Shown here piece after piece: positions 12,695 through 36,025 of a stretch of DNA of 64,000 nucleotides. Numbering within the stretch: the first letter of the stretch is position 1; each line of letters begins with the position of its first letter. The notes under the pieces were generated by a model. It did no database searches. It worked only from the letters and a program-made list of their open reading frames with translations, and was not told where the DNA came from. The position numbers were made by a program, and so were the translations under genes. The stretch comes from Bactericera cockerelli. Lineage: Eukaryota; Arthropoda; Insecta; Hemiptera; Triozidae. The stretch is from contig CM044960.1 of the NCBI GenBank assembly GCA_024516035.1, positions 19,266,285-19,330,284 on the forward strand, written 5' to 3'.

Positions 12695-15385
12695 ATGAAT
12701 AAGAAGTTTCACAAGAATGTCATACCCGCTGCAGCCTGTGGTAAAGGTTTCATCGGAATTCATATTGGTAAGTTCTGACTTTTATTATTATTATAGTATG
12801 CTTTATTAGGTAGAACAAAAATATAAACAGTAAAATACAACGTAATTATAAATATATATATTTTTTTAAAGTGAGCAAAGAAACAACAACAAAAAAGAGA
12901 AAGAAGCTAAAGTCCTACCTAAAGGGCGAGGTTATTGCCTGTTGCAATCTCTTCCACCGAAACCTTTTTTCTTCATTACTTACTAATTCATTTATTATTA
13001 TTTGAGTGTTAATAAATTTTCCTTAATTTAAGGGTTTATTCCTCCCTATTATTATATTTTTTAATCGCCGAAGTAACGAGAAATCGGTTCCGGGGCAAGA
13101 ATAGAGAAACTACCGAAAGATGGGCGGATTTTAGAGGGTAAAAAACCCTTTCACATCAGGCTCGTAATCTGAATCAACGCCTGTGTTTGGAGCAATTTGC
13201 AATTTTTCCCAAAAAAAAAAAAAAAATGTACTACGAGTAGGTATATTATTATGAATTTATCCATCTATCAAAAAATACAAAGGAAACCACACGCTTAGTG
13301 CACCCGATTATCTTCATGTATGCATGTAGGTAAGGTAACTAGGCACAGATTCTAGTGGTGATTCCGAGATCAATTTTCTTCAGAATAAATATAATACATA
13401 CAGTATTATTATACATTTAGTAGCTCCTAATTACCTGTACCCTTATCTGAATGAATTTCACAATTCTTTGCTTCCAGGAGCTGGTAAATACAACACCAAA
13501 AAATACCCTGCTTTCAAGAGTATTTTAGACTTGGCTTGTCATGAAGTAAGTACAATAGTACATACACTTCACTGAACTACTATATATTATGTCCTACTAA
13601 TCTATTCTTTCTACTTGTAAAAGTTAAATCCAATAATTAATTAAGATTGATCAATAAATCTCCATGATGACTATACATATAGTTGACTATACCTACCTAA
13701 GAAACTGGAATTTTGCACAAAGGTTTTTCTTGGTGTCTAGATGTGCAAAGATAAAAGATGTTTGTAATTTTCCAAGGGTACGCCAAGCACGCCAGGGACG
13801 ATAATTTTGTGGCGACTATGTGACGGGATTGAGCTAGTAATTCCATATTTTTCCTGTGGTATTCTTTATTCTTATAAAATTTGTTTCTGTCTGCAGGCAA
13901 TCAAAGTGCTGCGCAGTGGGGGGTCAGCTCTGAGGGCAGTCACTGTTGCCACGTCCGTTCTGGAGGACTCTAAGTTAACTAACGCTGGCTGTGGCTCGAA
14001 TCTAACCTGGGATGGAGAGGTTGAGTGCGACGCAGGCCTAATGGACGGATCCAAGGGTCATTTTGGGGCTGTGGGTAAGTAGTATACATTTTTTCACGAC
14101 ATTGAGCGATGGATATAATTTTTTATTGGTAATGGTCTGGGAGCAGAAGAGAATTTTCTTGTAATATAATCATTAAAGGTTTGACCTACTATGTAGGTAT
14201 GATGCAAAAATGCTAAGGGATAAAGTAAAAGTAAAGGGTAGGTGAATTTTCTTCGAAAAGTCTGCTCGTAACGGGGATCGAACTTGGGATCTCTGGACTA
14301 TGGGTAGTAGTCACAACCGTTACGCCACGGAGGCTACCTAATTCGAGTTATGACTTAGGGAAATCTATAGGTCGATTTCAATTTAGAAGAAATAAAAAAT
14401 TGGATTGTGAATTTCACTTGAATTCCTTCAAGTGAATTGTTTTACTTGAGTTATTTATTTTTCACTTTAAGACCACTTTATGTATGTGCCTTAAAACCGG
14501 AGAGGCTGTCTGAGCTACAAAATAAATATAGCCACAAAAAGGGATATGGGGCACTTCCTATTCTTAGATTCACATTATTTCTGAAACATACTGTATAGAC
14601 GTAGTTTATTTTGTTTATCTCATTGTCCACCTTGTTTTTGTTGCAGGAGCGTTGCCACAGGTCCGCAACCCGATACAGGTTGCCTATCGCCTGTGTCAGG
14701 ATCAGTCCCGCCCGAACAATGGCCTGCTTCGGCCCTGCCTGCTGGTGGGACCAGGTGCCCTGGCCTATGCTAGGGAAGTGACTGTTTCCGAGATATACCC
14801 ATCGGGTGCGAGCATGATATGTCCAGCTTCCAGGCGACGGTATGACAGAAATAAGGCGCGGGCAGTACAACTGATGCAAAGTGATCTGGACAGTCCTGTA
14901 GACCAAAGCGTGGTTGATGCTCAATCAAGTTCTCACTCTGTTGATGCCTCTGGTCAAGACGTTTCTGTCGCCATCAAGCGTGTTGCTGTAGATATTAAAG
15001 GTAACTTTTTACATTTACTAAATCAATGTTGTGCTAAGGGCGTACAAGAAAACCAATTGAGAAGAATCTTTACTATCTAGAGACCAAATGAGATACTAAA
15101 ATATTTAATCAAAATGTCCAGCCGTTTAGGGAATCAAAGAATTGTTGATGTGTGGTCATTACAATATATTACAAAAAGTAACAAAGGTGGGCCTATGAAA
15201 CTACTAACGATTTTTCAAGATCATTCATTCAAGACGGAGTTTTTATCTCCATTTGCTGGGAACTCACAAAGCATCTTTTCTTACCACATTATCCTCACAC
15301 AGCCTGGGTTCGAATCAGGGATACATCAAGTTCTAACATCTCTGGACGTTCCTAGACGTAAGAGATCTTACGAGAACTGGCGTAT

Positions 15386-15432
<47 letters not shown>

Positions 15433-18400
15433 TGGGGTTTAACGTCGCTTTCAACTGCCATGGTCATATCACGACGGGGGTTTTACCCTCCATTCGCAGG
15501 AAACTCACAAACCTGCTACTCACATTGACCTCACCCAGCCTGAGTGGGGCCGGGAAAAGCCAGCGTCACGAGAATTAGAATTTGAATGGTCACCCATCCA
15601 AGTCTTAACCTCGCTGGATGTCGCTTAACTTCGGTGTTCTGAAGGGAACCGGTGTATTCAACATGCCATCGACGCTGGCGCGTATTCAATTGATGTTGAC
15701 TTTACTCACGCTAAACTCACTCAAATTTCAATTTGGTGAGATGATATTGCCTATAGCATCTTCTTCAAAAAATTTAAGTATAGGTGCATATTCTCATCAA
15801 AATTAGGTAGGTACCATAACTTTACTCGTATGCAATGAATTCGCTAATGTCTGATTCCGATTAATTACAGATGGAGATACTGTGGTTATTAAACGGAAAA
15901 AGTTACCATCTGAAGAAGAAGATAGCAATTCGACCACACACAAAGGCGTCACACTCATAAAAAATGAAAAGCAAATACAAGAGATAGCAAATAAAGTCAC
16001 AAAGAAAGAAATTGATAAACCCCTAAAAAAGAAAGTAAAGGATCAAAAAGAAATTTGCCAAAATGAGTCATTTTCGAAGGATTTAGTGAGCAGAAAAGAA
16101 GGAATGAGTACTCAAGATCTAGGAGGCAATGAAGATAACGAGAAAGCAAAAGATAAAGGCTACACACAAATGAAGTCTCGGAAGGATCTGGATTGCTCAC
16201 TAGATCAACATAAGGACAAGAAAACCTTGGAAGAGGAAGAAATGCTGTTAGATACTGTGGGAGCAGTGTGCGTTGATATGAAGGGAAACCTTGCTTCCTC
16301 TTGCTCTAGCGGGGGGATCATTCTCAAGCGATCCGGACGTTTAGGACAAGTGAGATTTCTCCGGTCCTAATTTTTGTTGAGAATCATGAGTGTACGAGTA
16401 AAAAAACTGCCTCAATTCTCAGTAAGGTTTATCAGGGTACCCAACTTGCCATCTGGCTCAATAATAATCATAGATTTAAAAACAGTAAATAGGTAAAGAA
16501 CTCCCCATGCTCTCTGGGTATCTCATGTGAAGCACTTCCTTAATAGAAAATGGCGGAAACCATATGCTCTTAGCATGGTGTCCGTCATTTTCTATTGAGG
16601 CAGTTGTATGCTAATTCCTATGCAGAAGGGGTGCTTTCTAATTCTATGATGATAATATCTTTCTCATGACTATATTTTTTAGACAACAGCGTCACCGTCG
16701 ATGGTAAGTTGAGAATACCCATCAGTTCTATGAAGTTAGGCAACGTCCAGCAAGGTAAAGACTTAGAGGGTGACCTCATGTTTGAACCTTCGTGGTGCTA
16801 GCTTTATTTCCGGCCCAACACAGGCTAAATGAGGTTATCAGATTTTCAATTTTCTTCTAAACGGTGGGTAAAACTGAGCTCTTAAATAAACTCGATTTTA
16901 AAGAAACGAGAAATAAAATCAACTTTTTCCTTAGTTAACGTTTTATGAATAAAAAATTTTTCTCAGAAAAATACCCAGCTGGATAGAAATTTAATAAAAA
17001 ATATCTCTTTTTTTATCTGTCAAGTAAAGTTATGCATGATAATAATGTAGGTATCAGTAAAATTGCTGATAGGTTGCTGTACGACTGAATCTTAGGTATG
17101 GTCATTAATTTCTTTAACGCCTTGAGCTATGGCTTGATTTAGGCATTTCTAATTTCTTGATTTAGGCAATTTCTATTTAGGTATGTACTTGTAGGAAAAA
17201 ACTAGGTATTATATTTTTATGTATCATTACTGCTCTCAGGCTTGTATCCGGGGAGCTGGCTGTTGGGCCCAGAATCCTGACCTCGAGAGCCTCAAGTACG
17301 GCCTGGCTGTGTGCACATCGGGGCCCGGGGAGTTCCTCATCCAAACCTCTATTGCCCAGGAAGTGGCTCGCGCTTTCCGTGAGAAATCTTTACCCGGCCC
17401 TGAGAAAGAGGAGTCAGTCTCCTGTCTCAACTCTGCCCTGCTTGAGAAAGCTATACGCGAGAGGTTCCTAGGTACGTGGCGATGGCGCGATCTTTTGGAT
17501 TGATAAGGCGGAGGACTTATAACTTAGTAGCTCGAATCCCAAGTTTAAATCACGAAAGCGATTAACACATAGGTACTCGTATGATACACCTTTCCAAAAT
17601 ATTTAGGGCCAAATTATGAAATAAGATTAAAACCAAGGTATGGACAGACCGGGATCCGTTGGTTGGAATCCCACCCAGTGCATGAATTTTTCCTCATATT
17701 TTGAGTTTGTGACCATCTAATAATAAGACTCTGGGGGTCAGGTGGTAAACAATGCTTTAAGCACTGACCTCGTCTGGTGGATACCTTCCACTAAAGAGTG
17801 TTATTGTTAGAGGTGTTTGGTCCGACTTATAATTATTTCATGTTCTTACAGAATCTCCATTTTTGCGAGAGGTGGAACTTCCCAAGCTAGCGGGGTTTCT
17901 TCTGCTCCTCACTTCGCCAGCTGATGGTCCTGAGGAATTTCTATGGGCACATACAAGTCCCTCATTTGGGGTCGGCTACATGAGCACTCAGGACACAAGG
18001 ACCCATGTAAGTATATCAGTATAGTATAAACAGAAAAGTGAGAAGTTGTACTAGATGTACATGAATATCAGAACATACCTGGCCAGCTGTTTCGAGCTTA
18101 TTTGCTCTCATCAGCAGGTAATAGTTCTGAATATCCATGCCATCAACTAACCTCTCTATTTTAATCCTTAGTTGTAGATAATTAACAGACAAAATCGGAC
18201 TCACAAGTTCAAGCTTACATGCCATTGCCCCATTTAAAACAAAACGCTAAATCTAGACCTTAGTCCACAGAGTTACGAGTATAACAAAAACTTATTTATC
18301 TACCAACACCATTACATTAAAAATCGGGTGTATTATTATTATTATTATTTAACACTTTATTGGTCAACTACATAATACATTCAACAAAATAAGACATGAA

Positions 18401-19143
18401 AGAACACAATAGAATATGTAGTGAACCAAGGGGCGAGGTTAAAGCCTGTGGCTTTCTCTTCCACCGAACCCCATTTCGTGTACCGTTCAGTCCGGTCACG
18501 AGGTAATTATGAGCGTCCAAGTGAAAAGTTAGAGGTCACACACACCCTAGGTCTTTTTCTCTAAAATCGGGTGGTTTGAATTTAAAATGGAACCTATAAC
18601 ACGTTTCCAACAAAAAAATTCGTTCGAATCCGTTTATAATAGTTTCTGAATAGCGCGTTGAGAGGAATGAAAATTGTATAGTAGTGCTTTATTTAGACTG
18701 TCGACTGTCGGCTCGAGACAGGAAGTCCCATTATGCCAGACAGACAAGTCCAGAAATATGATTTTTTTTTAAAGCAAAAAATATAATAATTATTATTATA
18801 CAAAAAAGGACCACAGCCTAGTACTTCCGATATCTAATGTTAGATATTCTCGGAAGTAAAATGTCAAAGCAGTTCCCCGAAACCATAAGGAGAGCTGCAC
18901 GCGACTACTACAAAAAAGGTTCAACTATGCCTTAAAACGAATGTAGTTCACGATTTTAATAACGACACATATAATTTTCCTCCCGTATCAGCTGCTGTCT
19001 TCAAAATAATCGAGAATTATATTTTTTTATATACATAAATACATATAGATTTAATGTCTTATTGGTTTCAGACTAGAATGAGCTCTCTGCCAAGCGAGTG
19101 TGTTCCTGGAATGTCAATCAATGTGGAGTCTACACGTTGCTAG
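12695..19143 (+). CDS. Tasp1: Taspase-1 (threonine aspartase), 8 coding exons
   Basis: Taspase-1 is an Ntn-hydrolase-fold endopeptidase. It cleaves itself and then cuts nuclear regulators such as MLL/Trithorax and TFIIA after Asp. Coding exons are 12695-12767, 13478-13545, 13897-14074, 14647-15000, 15871-16349, 17240-17471, 17852-18006 and 19072-19143. All introns are GT-AG with matching phases, giving 536 residues. The alpha subunit shows FIGIHIGAGKY, NAGCGSNL, ECDAGLMDG and FGAVG. The autoproteolytic site is LLD|TVGAV with the catalytic Thr at residue 353, followed by SSGG and GRLGQ. The beta subunit has GAGCWAQ and VGYMSTQD. Between the alpha core and the cleavage site lies a Lys/Glu-rich linker of over 100 residues (mostly exon 5), making the protein about 115 residues longer than the human enzyme. 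The ATG at 12695 is the first in frame; an upstream exon cannot be ruled out. Confidence 0.93.
12783..12990 (-). mobile_element. Retroelement 3' end in taspase intron 1
   Basis: Reverse strand: a segment containing GGTGGAAGAG and a GGCAATAACCTCGCCC-like part, then a TAA-rich tail (TATTATTATTATAG on the plus strand at 12781-12795). The same arrangement is found at 18329-18500 and, diverged, at 37840-37940. Confidence 0.5.
14222..14345 (-). mobile_element. tRNA-derived SINE fragment in taspase intron 3
   Basis: On the minus strand this reads GCCTCCGTGGCGTAACGGTT, then a box-B-like GATCCC/GTTCGATCCC segment and TCTTTTCG. A close relative sits at 38905-39003, also on the minus strand. Confidence 0.6.
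15226..15379 (-). mobile_element. 5S-derived SINE, diverged partial copy
   Basis: On the minus strand the SINE body (GTTCCCAGCAAATGGAG, then a GCTGTGTGAGG-like part) and the 5S-like region (CCAGAGATGTTAGAACTTGATG) appear in order. It was later the target of the full copy at 15390-15679. Confidence 0.6.
15390..15679 (-). mobile_element. 5S-derived SINE, full length with 10-bp target-site duplication
   Basis: Reverse-strand copy of the SINE described at 24118-24382, from the GCCAGCGTCGATGGCATG head (15662-15679) to a 40-nt poly(A) tail (poly-T at 15390-15429). It is flanked by a perfect 10-bp duplication GCGTATTCAA at 15380-15389 and 15680-15689. It sits in taspase intron 4. The perfect duplication and long tail point to a recent insertion. 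Confidence 0.9.
16690..16860 (+). mobile_element. 5S-derived SINE, degenerate copy in taspase intron 5
   Basis: Contains GAAGTTAGGCAACGTCCAGC and AGACTTAGAGGGTGACC, which match the 5S box A to box C region of the SINE family, then the GGCCCAACACAGGCT linker. It is diverged and truncated at the 3' end. Confidence 0.6.
17490..17580 (+). mobile_element. tRNA-derived SINE fragment
   Basis: TTGATAAGGCGGAGGACTT, then CGAATCCCAAGTTTAAATCA and CACGAAAGCGATTAACACA. The order matches the family seen at 43571-43722 (minus) and 49712-49868 (plus). It lies just after taspase exon 6. Confidence 0.5.
17620..17820 (+). mobile_element. tRNA-derived SINE in taspase intron 6
   Basis: GGGATCCGTTGGTTGGAATC box-B region, CCACCCAGTGCATGAATTTT junction, then AGACTCTGGGGGTCAGGTGG and ACCTTCCAC. 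The same order is found at 37845-38070 (minus) and 47890-48050 (plus). Confidence 0.6.
18329..18500 (-). mobile_element. Retroelement 3' end with (TAA)n tail in taspase intron 7
   Basis: On the minus strand: GGTGGAAGAGAAAGCCACAG, an internal AT-rich part, CCAATAAAGTGTTAAATAAT and a TAA microsatellite tail. The tail type suggests a LINE or a SINE mobilised by one. Confidence 0.55.
18672..18860. repeat. Dispersed repeat and ACTTCCGA palindrome
   Basis: AGTAGTGCTTTATTTAGACT followed by a segment ending GTCCCATTATGCCA is shared with 43197-43260. Bases 18833-18857 form the inverted repeat ACTTCCGA...TCGGAAGT around a TAGA/TCTA core, also seen at 35170-35205 and 42106-42141. Confidence 0.55.
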
Positions 19144-19213
19144 GCATGACACAGAAATTGTCTGGACAGGAAATAATACATATCTGGCGTAGTAGCTTAG
19201 ACCTCAACAGACC

Positions 19214-19304
19214 TTAACTCTTTGACTGCCAGAGCTAATCTTGACATGGTGTGGGAAAGTGTACTGGCAGAACTCGAGTTGTGCCATGGCAGTCAAAGAG
19301 TTAA
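19214..19304. mobile_element. piggyBac-type MITE, 83 bp between TTAA duplications
   Basis: TTAACTCTTTGACTGCC at 19214-19230 is repeated exactly in inverted orientation at 19288-19304. The TTAA at each end is the standard piggyBac target and the CTCTTTGACTGCC terminus fits piggyBac MITEs. It lies 70 bp after the taspase stop codon, so it is probably in its 3'UTR. Confidence 0.8.
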
Positions 19305-20660
19305 ATCAAAAGCACTATTGTACCGATTAGCTCTAATCTTAACTCATAATCTTCATTTTGAAGTAAAACATCGGTGGCCAAGGTGCTAGTCTAGTAATTC
19401 AGGTAGCGTGGGGGATGTTGTATCGAATCCCACCCAATGCAGAATTTATGCCTTATTCGAGATTTTGACTACATAATAATGGCACCAATAAAACTGCTGT
19501 AATAAAGGGACTGGTTGGACAGTATAATTTTAATAAGAGTTTTATTATGTTTGTCTTGAAATAAACTCTTTCGTTGAGATAAAAAATGTACTATAGGTAC
19601 AAAACAGATTAATGATGTTGTTTAGACTGTGAGAGTAAAAGAATTCAAATCTATTGCAAGATATACATAAATTAGAGCAACTACCTACGGTTAGCAACGC
19701 CTATACTACAAGAAAAACAGCATGTATTTTCCCAATATCACAGAGCAAAATTGTGTGGATACATACCTAACCATCAAAAAAGTTTTCATATTTGTGTTAA
19801 TGCTGGGGGACGTTTACCAGATACGGTGCTAGCTGTCAAGGCAAATCATTGGAGCCCTGAACAGGATTGGCATTAGTTTTTTTTTTTTTAATGAGCCTTG
19901 TTACATTTTACGTCAAACAGTGGAGCTTTGAAAATTGCTTTTTGCAAGTTCTGAATACACGAAACGAAATGAAGTGATAAAGATGTCCAAAGCCCAGACT
20001 CTTTCGTGTCCGTTTTTCGTGATTTTGATAGTGCTAATGGCTTTTTCTGGTCTAGATTTTTACTATAGAAAGAGTCATTCACTACCCCCCCCCCCCCCCC
20101 CCATTTGCAAGAGATCCATTAGATTATTTGTTGCCAGACTTATTAACTATTCTTCTCATATTGTGGCCCTTTCCAGGAGAGGTGATGTTAAAATGATTAA
20201 CTGAGACAGCTGGCAAATATGACCCACGTTGCATGACCATTTTATTTCTCAGGTGTCCTGAGAGTTGGGTCGGTATCAAAGTACTAATTGGTTCATCTTA
20301 GAGCACTAACTTCTTTCAATAAGGATTTTGTTTTAAGAATATGCCTGGGCTCTTGAAATTTTAAATTTCCCTCTAAGTGCAGTCAAACCTGGATACAAGA
20401 GATCCAGGTTTAAAGAGAGTGTTTTCCCTTATAGAGGGGTAAATTTGAATTGGAAATTTTTCTCTTTTATCCAGATTCTGCTGTACCAAGTGTACTCGAG
20501 TTGTAAATGTGTTTCTCTTTAAAATTTATTAATAAAAACATTTCGAGTTCCAATCACAAATTCCACATCAGTTTTCTTTGTCAAGTTACCTGTTGAGTTA
20601 CAAATAAGAGTAAAAATAAATAAATAAATCAAAATTGTAGATTTTATAAACAAAAAAATA
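19305..20660. other. Convergent spacer between taspase-1 and RpL27a
   Basis: AATAAA at 19501-19506 is a plausible taspase poly(A) signal. A tRNA-SINE-like fragment lies at 19375-19460 (GGTAGCGTGGGGGATG then ATCGAATCCCACCCA). A C-run lies at 20084-20102. A pogo/Tigger-like element at about 20379-20485 begins CAGTCAAACCTGGATA and ends TTATCCAGATTCTGCTGTA. No further gene seen. Confidence 0.5.
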
Positions 20661-20662
20661 CA

Positions 20663-20669
20663 TTTTATT
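20663..20669 (-). terminator. RpL27a poly(A) signal
   Basis: AATAAAA on the minus strand begins 5 nt after the TAA stop codon (20675-20677), so the 3'UTR must be very short, as is common for ribosomal protein genes. Confidence 0.6.
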
Positions 20670-20674
20670 TCAAC

Positions 20675-33603
<12,929 letters not shown>

Positions 33604-33660
33604 CTTGAGACTGTTCTTTCTAGCAGCTCGGCTCGATTTTCAAGAAAGACGATGGTTGTT
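33604..33660 (-). promoter_or_regulatory. RpL27a leader and presumed promoter
   Basis: The 5'UTR before the ATG is short. A pyrimidine run on the minus strand (GTCTTTCTTG, 33650-33641) is a plausible 5'TOP start with transcription from the C at about 33648. No TATA box seen. Confidence 0.35.
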
Positions 33661-36025
33661 TACATTTGAGTTGTAAACAAAAACACAACAGATATTTTCG
33701 TAAATTTGCAAAACGACCCACAGATTTATATCTAAAGATCAAAAATTTATTACGGTTCCAAATATAGTATGGCATACATTTGCATATTCATCAACGGCCA
33801 TTCTCATTTGATTGTGTATAAAGTTTTTTATTTTATCTGTTCATTAGCGACAGTGCACTTGGGCCATAATCTTGTGAATTTTAATCGGCTGGTTACCATA
33901 GACTCCATAGAGTAGGTAAGGGTAGAGTGTACAGGAATCTTATTTCAAAGGTGATTTCATACCCGAATGAGAATTTAACATTATTTCAGGAATGGCCGTA
34001 CTGATGGTTACGACCGTTTCTTTTTGTAGTTCTTATTTGATGTTATTTAGTAGCTAATAAATTTTAGTCGGGGTCTCTACTCATTTTTTTTTTTAGCTAT
34101 CTGTCATCCTCCTCTCGCTAAAGCGTTGACCATTACACCACACCCACCTAGGTACAGCTAGGACACAGGTTACCTTTATTATAGACGGACACAGGTTACA
34201 TATTATAGTTACCAATAGAAATATTAAACCTTTTGAAAACCCACCTTGGTATCTTTGGAATATTCTCCTAATAAGTTATATGAAACGGATAAGTACCTAT
34301 AGTTTCTGAGTGCAGAGTACAAACAGATATTTAAGGTGTAACTCAAACTAGGCGGCTTGTACCGAAGCCAAGTCTTGAGTGATATCAGGAAAGTCTTGTA
34401 GTATATACCACAAGACTTTCTTTATCACTCAAAAAGAAGTCAAATTCCATAGTGACCCGTACGGTACCCCCAAAATTATTACTGTTAAATTGGGGCCGGC
34501 TTCCAAAAATTTCAAAATATCAAAAAAAAACACTGCCAATTATGGACACAATACTTCCTCGTGATTGTTTCACATTGTGTACACGTGCGAATTTTGAGTT
34601 TTTATACTAAATTACTTGTATCTCCAAAACGGCTAAACCGATTCTCTTCAAATTTGTTTTATATGGTAGAAAAAATTCTAGATTCTGCAAAAAATTCTGT
34701 ATCGGCAAGTCGTGGTACTTATTTTTTGACTTTATTGTCCCAAATTTCGGATTTTCTTAAATATCAGAGTCAAATTAAAATGAATTAAAAAGAAAATATA
34801 AAAAGCCTATGTAAAACAATAATATGCATATACATACAAAATTTCATCAAAATCGGGTGTATCGTTCACGAGATATAAGCATTTAAGTAAAAAGTTAGTG
34901 GTCAGGCGCATGGTCTCTTTCACCCAGAGCCGCTAGTACAAATTCGATGAATTGGGACCATCTACAGAATGTCTCCTAGATGTGTGCAAAATTTCATCAA
35001 AATCGGTCGAGTAGTTTCCGAGATTTGCGCGTTACAAGGAATCGTTTTAACAGACCGACAGACGGACACAAAACCAAATTTGCTCAGGAGGTTATGAAAC
35101 GTCCAGAAATATGAAAAAAATTGAAATCGGAGCAAAAAAAATATTTTTTTTTACAAAAACGAACACAATACTTCCGATTTCTAATATTAGAAATTTATCG
35201 GAAGTAATACTCTGCCAATTATGGACACAATACTTCCTCGAGAATGGTAATCAAAATTTTCAACTTTTATTATTGCTAGAATCAGAGATTTTTTTTACTG
35301 AATTACTTATCTTTACAAAAGTTCTCAACCGATTATCAGAGCTCAATAAAAAATTATTAAAAAATAATTACAAATGCACTACGTAAAACGCCTACATATA
35401 CCTATACATACAAAATTTCATCAAAATCGGTTGTACCGTTCACGCGATACCGTACACAAAAACAAAGTGGCTCAGGAGTTTATGAAACGTCCAGAAATAT
35501 GAAAAACTATACTTCCGATTTTTTTTTTTTTTTTTTAATGTACAATATTTAAATTCCCAATTTAGCATCTCAGGCCATTGTGGGATGGGAAGTTTGATTT
35601 CTAATTAGAAATTTATCGGAAGTAAAATCGGAGTAAAACGATATCATTTTTTTATTATACGAAAAATAATCTTGCTCGGTTTTTTTGTATCTTTTAACTA
35701 ATACACAGGCACGGCCCTTTTGGTCGCTTTTTGCAGCCCTGCGCAGAGTGCGGCTGATTTCAAACAAAAGTTTCACGGTACAGCGCTACAGCATTTCTTA
35801 ATATTCTCGGAAGTAAAATAAAATGTTCAATACATAGACGTCTATTTCTCTCAGTCCGACATTTGTGGCCACTGTATTATTAAATTTATTTAATTCCAAT
35901 CTATGAATTAGGCACCAAATCATTTTACAATTTTCTCAAGCTGCATATCTTTTCAATCAGTCTATCTGAATTATTTTGCAAAATTTCTACTTTTTTGCAA
36001 AGGGTTGATACTAAAAGTTTAAGTA
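33661..36025. other. Divergent spacer between RpL27a and the small mitochondrial-type gene
   Basis: It holds a repeat of about 0.8 kb (roughly 34370-35205) with CAAAATTTCATCAAAATCGG words that ends in the palindrome ACTTCCGATTTCTAATATTA... at 35170-35205. A related second fragment follows at 35206-35630 with a poly-T run (35520-35536). The 41640-42141 region is another member. No gene recognised. Confidence 0.5.
34370..35205. repeat. Dispersed repeat ending in ACTTCCGA palindrome
   Basis: Shares long stretches with 41640-42141, including AAAAAGTTAGTGGTCAGGCG, TTTCCGAGATTTGCGCGTTA and GAAACGTCCAGAAATATG, in the same order. Both copies end in an imperfect 36-nt inverted repeat with ACTTCCGA / TCGGAAGT tips. 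Probably a non-autonomous DNA element. Superfamily not recognised. Confidence 0.6.
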
